Source: Bacteroidota bacterium
Lineage (GTDB): Bacteria > Bacteroidota > Bacteroidia > Bacteroidales > SKPS01
Assembly: GCA_022709695.1 (NCBI GenBank)
Contig: JAKLII010000003.1
Location: forward strand, 330,124-394,123
Length of the DNA: 64,000 bases
Direction of reading: 5' to 3'
The notes under the pieces are model-generated. The model had not been told where the DNA came from and searched no databases. It saw only the letters and a program-made list of their open reading frames with translations. Numbering within the stretch: the first letter of the stretch is position 1; the number at the start of each line of letters is the position of its first letter. The translations under genes were made by a program, and so were the position numbers. This document shows positions 9,763 through 16,699 of this stretch, in pieces.

Positions 9763-10743
9763 ATGGAAAATAAATCATCGTTTATTTTATTCAAAACAGA
9801 AGACGAAAAAATATCGGTGGATGTTCGGTTGGAAGATGAAACCGTGTGGCTTTCGCAGGAGCAAATGGCTAGGTTGTTTGAAAGGGACAGAACAGTAATT
9901 GTAAAGCATATCGCCAACATATTCACAGAGGGAGAATTGGATGAAAAAAGCAATGTGCAATTTTTGCACATTCCAAATTCTGATAAACCTGTGAAATTTT
10001 ACAACCTGAACGTAATAATTTCTGTAGGGTATCGTGTGAAATCGATTCGGGGCACCCAGTTTCGTATTTGGGCTACCAAACGACTGAACGAATACATCCG
10101 CAAAGGTTTTACGATGGACGATGAACGCCTGAAAAATCTGGGCGGCGGCGGTTATTGGAAAGAACTGCTGCAACGCATACGGGATATCCGGGCATCCGAA
10201 AAGGTGTTTTACCGGCAGATACTCGATATTTACGCAACCAGTATCGATTACGACCCCAAAGCTGAGGTTTCCGTAGAGTTTTTCAAAAAGGTGCAAAACA
10301 AAATTCATTATGCGGTGCATGGGCAAACAGCAGCCGAAGTGATGTATACCCGTGCCGGTGCCGAAAAAGAATTTATGGGCCTGATGACTTTCCCGGGCAG
10401 TCGCCCGTACCTCAAAGATGTGGTTGTGGCAAAAAATTATCTCAGCGAAAAAGAACTTCGTTCACTCGGACAAATCGTATCGGGGTATCTCGATTTTGCC
10501 GAACGCCAGGCCGAACGTGAACAGACCATGACGATGAAAGACTGGGCAGAACATCTGGACAGAATATTGACCATGAGCGGTGAACAATTACTGAAAGATG
10601 CAGGTTCAGTAAGCCACGAAATGGCCATTGACAAGGCTACCACAGAATATAAAAAATACCAGCAAAAAACCTTGAGCGAAGCAGAAAAAAACTACCTGGA
10701 AAGTTTGAAAATGCTGGAAAACAAAGCGAAAAAGAAACAATGA
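9763..10743 (+). CDS. RhuM-family (virulence RhuM) protein
   Basis: A 326-residue member of the RhuM family, widespread in accessory regions and named after a Salmonella pathogenicity-island gene; its biochemical role is not settled. The N-terminus carries the typical sequence ETVWLSQEQMARLFERDR, a predicted DNA-binding helix-turn-helix. It is followed by the conserved block RIWATKRLNEYIRKGFTMD and a helical C-terminal half ending in a lysine-rich tail. Length is typical and the gene looks intact. A clear AGGAGG ribosome-binding site precedes the ATG. It shares a promoter motif with hsdR. Some relatives are fused to Fic/DOC or sit in defence islands; no Fic motif HxFx(D/E)GN is present here. 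Confidence 0.88.
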   Translation: MENKSSFILFKTEDEKISVDVRLEDETVWLSQEQMARLFERDRTVIVKHIANIFTEGELDEKSNVQFLHIPNSDKPVKFYNLNVIISVGYRVKSIRGTQFRIWATKRLNEYIRKGFTMDDERLKNLGGGGYWKELLQRIRDIRASEKVFYRQILDIYATSIDYDPKAEVSVEFFKKVQNKIHYAVHGQTAAEVMYTRAGAEKEFMGLMTFPGSRPYLKDVVVAKNYLSEKELRSLGQIVSGYLDFAERQAEREQTMTMKDWAEHLDRILTMSGEQLLKDAGSVSHEMAIDKATTEYKKYQQKTLSEAEKNYLESLKMLENKAKKKQ

Positions 10744-10843
10744 AAACACCCGACCGGGAACCAAAAGAACTTTTATTTTACCGGGATGCCTGATGCCACA
10801 AAAGGTACGCTCCCTTCGGCAGGCTCAGGGCATCGGCTTCGCT

Positions 10844-11176
10844 GCTACCGATATTACGCTCCTACGGAGCTACCGATATTACGCTCCTACGGAGCTACCG
10901 ATATTACGCTCCTACGGAGCTACCGATATTACGCTCCTACGGAGCTACCGATATTACGCTCCTACGGAGCTACCGATATTACGCTCTTATGGAGCTACCG
11001 ATATTACGCTCCTACGGAGCTACCGATATTACGCTCCTACGGAGCTACCGATATTACGCTCCTACGGAGCTACCGAAATCGAAATTTCGCTGCTTCGCTG
11101 CTACCGATATTATGCTCCTACGGAGCTGCCGAAATTACGCTGCTACCGATATTACGCTCCTTCGGAGCTACAAACG
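10844..11176. repeat. 25-bp tandem repeat array (REP-like)
   Basis: Nine contiguous 25-bp units start at 10844, 10869, 10894, 10919, 10944, 10969, 10994, 11019 and 11044. All are identical apart from two changes in the sixth. Three or four degenerate units follow to about 11176. Each unit holds a small hairpin, GCTCC-TAC-GGAGC, next to the block CTACCGATATTACG. Related single units recur at 12130-12310 and 13480-13560. No spacers lie between units, so this is not a CRISPR array. The near-identity suggests recent expansion by slippage or unequal crossover of a REP-like unit. Confidence 0.85.
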
Positions 11177-11206
11177 CCCTGAACATTTGAACCTCTTGAA
11201 CCTCTT

Positions 11207-11251
11207 GAACATTGATCTTTGATCATTGAACCGCGCTCGCGCCAGCGAGCG
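11207..11251. repeat. 45-bp direct repeat, copy 1
   Basis: Matches 13593-13637 at 44 of 45 positions. It contains a perfect 7-bp-stem hairpin (CGCTCGC, loop GCCA, GCGAGCG at 11234-11251). Together the two copies bracket the HigBA pair and the lipoprotein gene. Confidence 0.8.
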
Positions 11252-11321
11252 TCCTGAACCTCTTCAACCTTAAAAATCCCGTCAGAAAAAAAAACTCCAC
11301 CGGATTCAAAAAAAATCATCA

Positions 11322-11345
11322 AATGTTTCTAAATATGGAAACATT
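11322..11345. promoter_or_regulatory. Inverted-repeat operator of the HigBA operon
   Basis: Perfect 8-bp arms (AATGTTTC and GAAACATT) are separated by 8 bp. The site ends 3 bp before the -7 element, so a bound protein would block RNA polymerase. The helix-turn-helix antitoxin at 11727 is the obvious candidate ligand. Confidence 0.7.
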
Positions 11346-11348
11346 CAT

Positions 11349-11356
11349 TACCTTTG
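11349..11356 (+). promoter_or_regulatory. -7 element of the HigBA promoter
   Basis: TACCTTTG fits TAnnTTTG, 24 nt before the toxin ATG and directly after the inverted-repeat operator. Confidence 0.65.
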
Positions 11357-11380
11357 TCCCGTTAAACAATCTGGTAGTAG

Positions 11381-11713
11381 ATGAAATATTTTGAAACGAA
11401 ATTCCTGGATGAAGCGAAAGAGTTCATTGCAAGTCTTGATCCCAAAACAATAAAAAAAATGTTATACAATATTGATCTTGCGGAGCAAACGAATGACCCT
11501 AAGCTTTTTAAGAAACTGCAAAGTGAGATTTGGGAGTTTAGGACAAAATATGCAGGGCTTCGGGTTAGACTCCTGGCATTTTGGGACAAAACTGATAGCA
11601 AAGAAACTTTGGTGATAGCAACACATGGATTTATCAAGAAGGTTGACAAAGTTCCTGCAAATGAAATAAACCGGGCAATAAGACTTAGAGAAGAGTATTT
11701 TAAGAAAATTTAA
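11381..11713 (+). CDS. higB: HigB/RelE-superfamily toxin (phage Gp49-like)
   Basis: A 110-residue toxin of the HigB/Gp49-like branch of the RelE superfamily, whose members are ribosome-dependent mRNA endonucleases. Supporting blocks are EIWEFRTKYAGLRVRLLAFW, which includes conserved basic positions, and the ATHGFIKKVDKVPANEI strand-helix segment typical of the family. The antitoxin gene follows after 13 bp. Toxin-first order is usual for HigBA. The gene sits behind an operator-promoter pair (11322-11356). It is AT-rich compared with the surrounding repeats. The symbol is given by family and gene order. Confidence 0.88.
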   Translation: MKYFETKFLDEAKEFIASLDPKTIKKMLYNIDLAEQTNDPKLFKKLQSEIWEFRTKYAGLRVRLLAFWDKTDSKETLVIATHGFIKKVDKVPANEINRAIRLREEYFKKI

Positions 11714-11726
11714 AGAAGAGAATCAT

Positions 11727-12053
11727 ATGGCAACTAAAGGACTGAGAACGTATTCACTTGCCGAAATGAAAGACAAGTATATTGGCAATGTAGGGACAAA
11801 AGAACGGGATGAATACGAATATGAACTCCAGATGGAAGTTTTGGGCAGAATGATTAAAGCTGCAAGACAAGAACGAAATCTGACACAAGAAGAACTCGGA
11901 CAACTTGTTGGGGTTCAGAAAGCTCAAATCTCAAAACTTGAAAGCAGCGCAAACAGTGCAACAATAGATACCATAATTAAAGTTTTCAAAGCATTGAAGG
12001 CAGAGATTAATTTTAATGTGAAACTTGAAAATAACTTTGTGAAACTCGCATGA
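11727..12053 (+). CDS. higA: HigA-like XRE antitoxin
   Basis: A 108-residue antitoxin and DNA-binding repressor. A Cro/C1-type helix-turn-helix lies in the middle (IKAARQERNLTQEELGQLVG, then KAQISKLESSANSATIDTI). An N-terminal segment of about 45 residues precedes it and a short beta-like C-terminal tail follows. It should neutralise the toxin encoded upstream and bind the inverted repeat at 11322-11345 to repress the operon. Length and order match HigA-type partners of Gp49-like toxins. A ribosome-binding site (AAAGAAGAG) precedes the ATG. Confidence 0.88.
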   Translation: MATKGLRTYSLAEMKDKYIGNVGTKERDEYEYELQMEVLGRMIKAARQERNLTQEELGQLVGVQKAQISKLESSANSATIDTIIKVFKALKAEINFNVKLENNFVKLA

Positions 12054-12172
12054 CAGAAAATCCGGGCACACAATAAATTGGACTCTGAGCGGTACCTGAA
12101 CTTTACCCGGACCTGTTCAACCCGTTACCAATATTGCGCTCCCTTCAGCAAGCTCAGGGCATCGTCTTCGGG

Positions 12173-12253
12173 GCTACAAATGGTACGCTGCTACGCAGCT
12201 GATGGTTCGGTGGTGCTCCTTCGATGCTACAAATAGGACGCTGCTCTGCAGCT
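12173..12253. repeat. 81-bp direct repeat, copy 1
   Basis: Same length as 13480-13560 and different at about 6 positions by hand alignment. It contains GCTGC-TAC-GCAGC hairpins related to the hairpin of the 25-bp array. Confidence 0.8.
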
Positions 12254-12389
12254 TTTGGATTTGTCGGGATGCCTGATGCTACCGAAATTACGCTCCTATG
12301 GAGCTTTTAAATTTGTATGTGTCCTTCCTGAGGAATTTTTTGCAACCGGTAATGATATTGCTGATGAAGAGCAAAAAAAGACCCTATCA

Positions 12390-12495
12390 GTAGCTGCGGA
12401 GCGACCTAGGCTGGAGCGGTCACGCCGCAGGCGTGATCATTCCTGAGCCGAAGGCGCAAGGAATGAAGCTCCAGGCGCAGTCGCGGAGCAGCTAC
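12390..12495. repeat. Cloverleaf-like palindromic element
   Basis: Nested complementary segments: outer stem 12390-12397 with 12488-12495 (GTAGCTGC/GCAGCTAC), middle stem 12411-12417 with 12468-12474 (CTGGAGC/GCTCCAG), then two terminal hairpins, 12420-12436 (TCACGCC, loop GCA, GGCGTGA) and 12439-12464 (ATTCCT/AGGAAT). It could be a non-autonomous mobile palindrome or a structured RNA. No transcription signal is visible immediately before it. Confidence 0.6.
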
Positions 12496-12634
12496 GCGGC
12501 CTCACGGCCGTGGAGAAAAAAAAGAGAGCATGACGAAAAAGAATCGCCCCTGAGGGCGCTCGGGGGGCAAGTTCTCCCCGGATGCGATAAAAAGTTGCTT
12601 TTTAAACCGCAACCCGAAAAAGGTTTTTTTACCC

Positions 12635-12642
12635 TATCTTTG
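12635..12642 (+). promoter_or_regulatory. -7 element upstream of the 12767 lipoprotein gene
   Basis: TATCTTTG is a full match to TAnnTTTG, preceded by a T-run. The leader to the chosen ATG would be about 118 nt. Confidence 0.55.
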
Positions 12643-12766
12643 GTGCAGCAGCTCCTGATGATGGCAATTGAAAAAAGTGGTAATGATCCGGTTCAGCGGT
12701 GCATCCCCCTGGTTCAATGACCTTCATCGGGCATCATTCGGATATTCCAAACGAAAAGCGCTGGCT

Positions 12767-13477
12767 ATGAAGAGGTATGAGATTTTTGTTTTTCCCGTTG
12801 CGATTGCGATAGCTTTATTATCAAGCGCATGCAGTATGATTGAGAAGGCCTCCCTCCATGGTTTCAACAGTGGATATTATACAATGAACTATGAAGGTAA
12901 GGTCCAAAAAGTGTATGTGGATATGAAAGAGGATTCGATTGACGTGTACCACCAAACGGGAACCACGCCTTACACCGTCAAATTCCTCTCAATCCCTTCC
13001 AGACCTGCCGATAGTCCGTTGAAAACCCCGCTGGTATTTGGAAAACAGAGTCTTGACATAGACATTACCTCGGTTCTGTTGAAATATCGTCCGTCTGTCA
13101 ATGGGTTGCCTCCTCAGTTGACCTCAGAATTCAATGCCGCGCTGTATGCCGGATGGAGACACGACCGGTATAAAATCGTAACCGAAACAGACCCGTTGGG
13201 CAAGATGTACAACAGAACCAACCGCCATGGATATGATCTTGGTGTATTTGCAGGCCCCGGGGTTACCCTGATCAGTCCGTTCTCTACCAATTACCTGAGT
13301 GCGGATGAATACAGCGGAATGACGATTCAGACGGGTATTGCAGGTTTCCTGGAGACCGATATGGCCAGTTTTGGATTGGTCGTCGGATTTGATTATCTCC
13401 TGAATCGCGACAGAGACATCTGGATCTACCAGAATAAACCCTGGATCGGATTCATGGTGGGGATTGCATTGAATTAA
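12767..13477 (+). CDS. Predicted lipoprotein or outer-membrane-associated protein, unknown
   Basis: A 236-residue protein when started at the ATG at 12767. That start gives a clean lipoprotein signal (MKRYEIFVFPVAIAIALL then SSAC), which the longer frame from 12668 would bury. The C-terminal two thirds have alternating hydrophobic residues and aromatic/glycine-rich strands (for example GVFAGPGVTLISPF and FGLVVGFDYLL), suggesting a small beta-barrel or beta-sandwich at the outer membrane. No family is recognised. The gene is bracketed by 81-bp direct repeats and, further out, 45-bp repeats, so it may have been duplicated or transferred with them. Confidence 0.65.
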   Translation: MKRYEIFVFPVAIAIALLSSACSMIEKASLHGFNSGYYTMNYEGKVQKVYVDMKEDSIDVYHQTGTTPYTVKFLSIPSRPADSPLKTPLVFGKQSLDIDITSVLLKYRPSVNGLPPQLTSEFNAALYAGWRHDRYKIVTETDPLGKMYNRTNRHGYDLGVFAGPGVTLISPFSTNYLSADEYSGMTIQTGIAGFLETDMASFGLVVGFDYLLNRDRDIWIYQNKPWIGFMVGIALN

Positions 13478-13479
13478 AT

Positions 13480-13560
13480 GCTACAAAAGGTACGCTGCTA
13501 CGCAGCTGATGGTTAGGTGGTACTCCTTCGTTGCTACAAATAGGACGCTGCTACGCAGCT
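13480..13560. repeat. 81-bp direct repeat, copy 2
   Basis: Second copy of the 12173-12253 repeat, starting 3 bp after the stop of the lipoprotein gene. Confidence 0.8.
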
Positions 13561-13592
13561 GTTGAAACCTGGAACCTGGATCCTGAAGCTTT

Positions 13593-13637
13593 GAACATTG
13601 ATCGTTGATCATTGAACCGCGCTCGCGCCAGCGAGCG
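13593..13637. repeat. 45-bp direct repeat, copy 2
   Basis: Second copy of 11207-11251 with one mismatch, including the same CGCTCGC/GCGAGCG hairpin. A run of 9-bp tandem units (cttgaacct type) follows at about 13640-13690 and also accompanies copy 1. Confidence 0.8.
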
Positions 13638-13741
13638 CCCTGAACATTTGAACCTCTTGAACCTCTTGAACCTTGATCCTTGATCTTTGATCTTTGAACT
13701 TTTCCCACGCTCAGATGTACGCAGTGAAAAAACACCTCGCC

Positions 13742-15928
13742 ATGAATACGAAAAAATTTGCTATTGTGTGGGTTGTCGCCCTGCTGCTACCGGCCGGACA
13801 GATGCATGCCCAGTTTGCCCTTACCTCCGAATCGTGGGACCGCGCCGAGAATGCCCGCACCGGCCGCCCTGCTCCTCCCGCTAATGCCATCTACCAGGTT
13901 ACCGAGCTGGCAGTACATGCCGCCATCCACAACCAGGTGGCTACCGTAAATGTGTCGCAAACCCTGCATAACATCGCCGGGCGCGATGTGGAGGTGGAGC
14001 TGCTGTTTCCCCTCCCCGCCGGCGCCGCCGTACAGAACTTTGTGCTGATGGTGGATGGCAGTGAGGTGCCGGGACAGCTCCTGAGCCGTGAGGAGGCACG
14101 CACCATTTACGAAGGGATCGTACGCAGAAAACAGGATCCGGCCCTGATGGAGTATGCCGGCTACGGCCTCTATAAAACTTCGGTGTTCCCGGTACCCGCC
14201 GGAAGAAATCGCACCATCTCGCTGAAATACACGGTGATGTGCACCCGCAAGGATGGAAACGTGCAGTTCATCTACCCCTTCGGCACCCAGAAGTTCTCGG
14301 GCGACCGCATCAGCACCGTGAAGTTCACGGGCACCATCACCTCCGATAAAGACGTTCGCAATGTGTTCAGCCCTACCCATACCGTGGCCATCGACAGCCG
14401 CCAGCCGAAGCGGGTGGGGGTGAGCTGGACCGAGAACAACACCCTGCAGGTGCAGGACTTCAAACTGTACTTCACCCCCAGCGACGCCGAAGTGAGCGTA
14501 ACCGCCATGAGCCACATGGTCCCTGATGAGAACCAGGGCTCCTTTCTGCTGCTGATCAACCCGGCCATCAAAGCCCAGCAGTCGAAGCGGGTGGCAAAGG
14601 ACGTGATCCTCGTGCTCGACAAGTCGGGATCGATGTCGGGACAGAAGATCGAACAGGCGAAAAATGCAGCAGAATTTGTGCTGAACAACCTCAACGAGGG
14701 CGACCGCTTTACCATGGTGGTGTATGAGAGCACCCTTTCGTGCTACAGCGCCGCCCTGCTGCCCGCTACCGGCAAGGAGATAAGCGACGCGCTGGGGTAT
14801 GTTAACAACATCACCTCCTCCGGAGGTACCAACATCAACGATGCCCTCACCAAAGCACTCTCCTACACCTCGCAGTCGGAGAGGCCGCAATACATCCTCT
14901 TCATCACCGACGGAATGCCCACCGTGGGCATCACCGACGAGGCTGCCATCGCCGCCAATGCCCTGCGGGCCAATAAACACGGGGTACGCATCCATTCCTT
15001 CGGGGTGGGGTACGACGTAAACGCCCGGTTGCTCGACCGCATCGCCGAGCAACATGGAGGAACCGTAACCTACGTGAAGCCGGGTGAAAACCTGGAAGTG
15101 GCCGTTTCGGAATTTTACAAAAGCATCCAGACGCCGGTGCTTACCGATATCAGCATTACCTTCGAAGGCGGACAAGTGACCGAAGTGTACCCGGTCAGGA
15201 TTCCCGATTTCTTCGAAGGGAGCCGCATCGATGTGGCCGGGCGTTACGGCAAGCCCGGTAAAACCAAAGTGGTGCTGAAGGGGAAATCGTACGGCGAGAC
15301 CCGGACCTTTGAATACGAGGTGACGCTGGGGGCAAAAGGGGAAAATCCCGAATATGCCCACATCGGCACCATCTGGGCCACCCGGAAAATCGGGTACCTC
15401 ATCGACCAGATCGACCTGCACGGGCAAAATCCCGAACTGGTGGCATCGCTCACAGAACTGAGTAAAAAATACGGCATCATCACCCCGTACACCTCCTTCC
15501 TGGCCCGCGAGGATGTGAACCTCTACGATACCCACATCAACGTGCAGCAAACCTCACAGCAGCTTATGCAGCTCGATGAGGTGAGTGGCAGCGCCGCAGT
15601 GAACCAGCGGGCCAGCAAGTCGGTGATGAAGTCCAGCAGCAAGGCCGTGGCCGCAGGCAAGGCAGAATATGCCGATGCCGAAGGGGTGGTTACAAAGGTG
15701 GAAACGGTGAAAAATGTGGGCGGACAGGCGTTCTTCTACAAAGAAAACCGCTGGGTGGATGCCACCCTGAACGAAGGGGAAGTGAAAAATGCCACCTCCG
15801 TGAAGCAGTTCTCAGACACCTGGTTCGAGCTCTCGCGCTCCAATGAGGCCGGGATGAACCAGCTGCTCACCTTCGACAGTGAGGTGGTGGTAAGGATGAA
15901 CGGCCAGGTGTACCGGATTGTCAAATAG
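13742..15928 (+). CDS. VIT and von Willebrand factor A domain protein, secreted
   Basis: A 728-residue exported protein from the ATG at 13742, which gives a good signal peptide (MNTKKFAIVWVVALLLPAG, cleavage after HAQ). Upstream in-frame starts at 13694 and 13715 only add residues before it. A VIT domain (about residues 40-180, with VELLFPLPAGAAV and GYGLYKTSVFPVPAG) is followed by a VWA domain whose MIDAS motif DKSGSMS lies near residue 293. The C-terminal ~200 residues resemble the tail of inter-alpha-trypsin-inhibitor-like bacterial proteins. VWA domains bind metal and protein ligands; the partner is unknown. The gene is noticeably GC-rich and its antisense strand also carries long open frames. 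Confidence 0.88.
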   Translation: MNTKKFAIVWVVALLLPAGQMHAQFALTSESWDRAENARTGRPAPPANAIYQVTELAVHAAIHNQVATVNVSQTLHNIAGRDVEVELLFPLPAGAAVQNFVLMVDGSEVPGQLLSREEARTIYEGIVRRKQDPALMEYAGYGLYKTSVFPVPAGRNRTISLKYTVMCTRKDGNVQFIYPFGTQKFSGDRISTVKFTGTITSDKDVRNVFSPTHTVAIDSRQPKRVGVSWTENNTLQVQDFKLYFTPSDAEVSVTAMSHMVPDENQGSFLLLINPAIKAQQSKRVAKDVILVLDKSGSMSGQKIEQAKNAAEFVLNNLNEGDRFTMVVYESTLSCYSAALLPATGKEISDALGYVNNITSSGGTNINDALTKALSYTSQSERPQYILFITDGMPTVGITDEAAIAANALRANKHGVRIHSFGVGYDVNARLLDRIAEQHGGTVTYVKPGENLEVAVSEFYKSIQTPVLTDISITFEGGQVTEVYPVRIPDFFEGSRIDVAGRYGKPGKTKVVLKGKSYGETRTFEYEVTLGAKGENPEYAHIGTIWATRKIGYLIDQIDLHGQNPELVASLTELSKKYGIITPYTSFLAREDVNLYDTHINVQQTSQQLMQLDEVSGSAAVNQRASKSVMKSSSKAVAAGKAEYADAEGVVTKVETVKNVGGQAFFYKENRWVDATLNEGEVKNATSVKQFSDTWFELSRSNEAGMNQLLTFDSEVVVRMNGQVYRIVK

Positions 15929-16146
15929 GGGATCGAATAACTGCAAAAATGCCATAATGGCACGAGTGTAATGCCCGTACTGACATAATGGCAATCCTGA
16001 AAAATCGGTTGTTGTAAATCAAAATATTGAAAATCAATAGTATAATAAAATCCGGAAGAAATCATCGAAAAACTGGAATACAGATTGCCGGCAAGGGTTC
16101 AACCAACACAAAATGTCAAACTAAAAACCAATAGGAGGACCAAGCC

Positions 16147-16578
16147 ATGTTACCAGTAATGCACAGAAGAGTGAACCCCAGCCTGTTCAACAGTATGCTC
16201 GACGACGATTTCTTCACCGGATTTTTCGGTGACACCAACCAGGGCACCATGCCGGCCGTAAACATCTCGGAAACCAACGATGAGTTCAATATCGAGCTGG
16301 CCGCACCCGGGTACAAAAAGGATGATTTCAGGATCAACCTCGACAAGAACGTACTGACCGTTTCGGTTGAGCACAGGGAGAAGAAAGAGGAGAAGGAGGA
16401 CAAAAAGATGCTCCGCTGCGAGTACCGTTACAATGCCTTCTCGAGGGCTTTTACCCTGCCCGACAGCGCCAACAGCGACAAGATCAGCGCAGCCTACAAC
16501 GAAGGGGTGTTAACGGTTGTGATTCCCAAGCACGACACAGCCAAAACAAAACCTGCAAGGGAAATATCGATTAAATAA
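16147..16578 (+). CDS. Small heat shock protein, Hsp20 family
   Basis: A 143-residue alpha-crystallin-type chaperone that holds unfolding proteins in the cytoplasm. The alpha-crystallin domain covers about residues 36-135, with the typical ELAAPGYKKDDFRINLD and YNEGVLTVVIPK segments, and the short tail ends in ISIK, a variant of the IxI oligomerisation motif. A strong AGGAGG ribosome-binding site precedes the ATG and an intrinsic terminator follows the stop, so it is a single-gene unit. The 218-bp upstream gap shows no TAnnTTTG promoter or CIRCE element that I can identify, so its heat-shock control is unclear. Confidence 0.93.
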   Translation: MLPVMHRRVNPSLFNSMLDDDFFTGFFGDTNQGTMPAVNISETNDEFNIELAAPGYKKDDFRINLDKNVLTVSVEHREKKEEKEDKKMLRCEYRYNAFSRAFTLPDSANSDKISAAYNEGVLTVVIPKHDTAKTKPAREISIK

Positions 16579-16585
16579 CGAAAGG

Positions 16586-16610
16586 GGCCGGCTGCATGCC
16601 GGCCTTTTTA
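16586..16610 (+). terminator. Intrinsic terminator after hsp20
   Basis: A perfect 7-bp stem (GGCCGGC/GCCGGCC) with loop TGCAT, followed by TTTTT. Confidence 0.9.
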
Positions 16611-16699
16611 TTTGAACCCTTTTGCCACAAATCTGTTTACTTTGCGCAATCTTTCGGGTTTTTGGTTGTCAAAAGCCCTGTACAATTTCAAGGATCAGG

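Larger units (their letters stand above)
10744..11380. other. Intergenic gap filled by tandem and interspersed repeats
   Basis: Three overlapping open frames exist only because the 25-bp repeat has no stop in any frame on this strand; I do not consider them genes. The gap holds the 25-bp array, the first copy of a 45-bp dispersed repeat, a 9-bp tandem stretch near 11179-11210, and the HigBA control region at its right end. Confidence 0.75.
12054..12766. other. Repeat-rich gap between HigA and a lipoprotein gene
   Basis: No supported gene: the open frames at 12255-12446 and 12433-12720 consist of hairpin repeats and lack credible starts. The gap contains REP-like units related to the 25-bp array, copy 1 of an 81-bp direct repeat, a cloverleaf-like palindrome (12390-12495) with an extra hairpin at 12497-12510, and a promoter at 12635-12642. 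Confidence 0.7.

Noticed and set aside
9763-10743. Fic/DOC toxin
   Set aside because: RhuM proteins are sometimes linked to Fic, but the HxFx(D/E)GN motif is absent.
10844-11176. CRISPR array
   Set aside because: Units are directly joined without unique spacers and no cas genes are present.
10786-11222. Three overlapping open frames encoding repetitive peptides
   Set aside because: They arise because the 25-bp tandem unit has no stop codon in any plus-strand frame; no start context, signal or domain supports translation.
12255-12720. Small open frames between higA and the lipoprotein gene
   Set aside because: They consist of hairpin repeats (81-bp repeat and cloverleaf element) and have no signal or domain.
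11207-13637. Insertion sequence or composite transposon
   Set aside because: The flanking repeats are direct and no transposase or recombinase gene lies between them.
13787-15550. Long antisense open frame (587 codons)
   Set aside because: It lies wholly opposite the VIT/VWA gene, whose high GC and codon pattern remove stops from the other strand; no recognisable domain.
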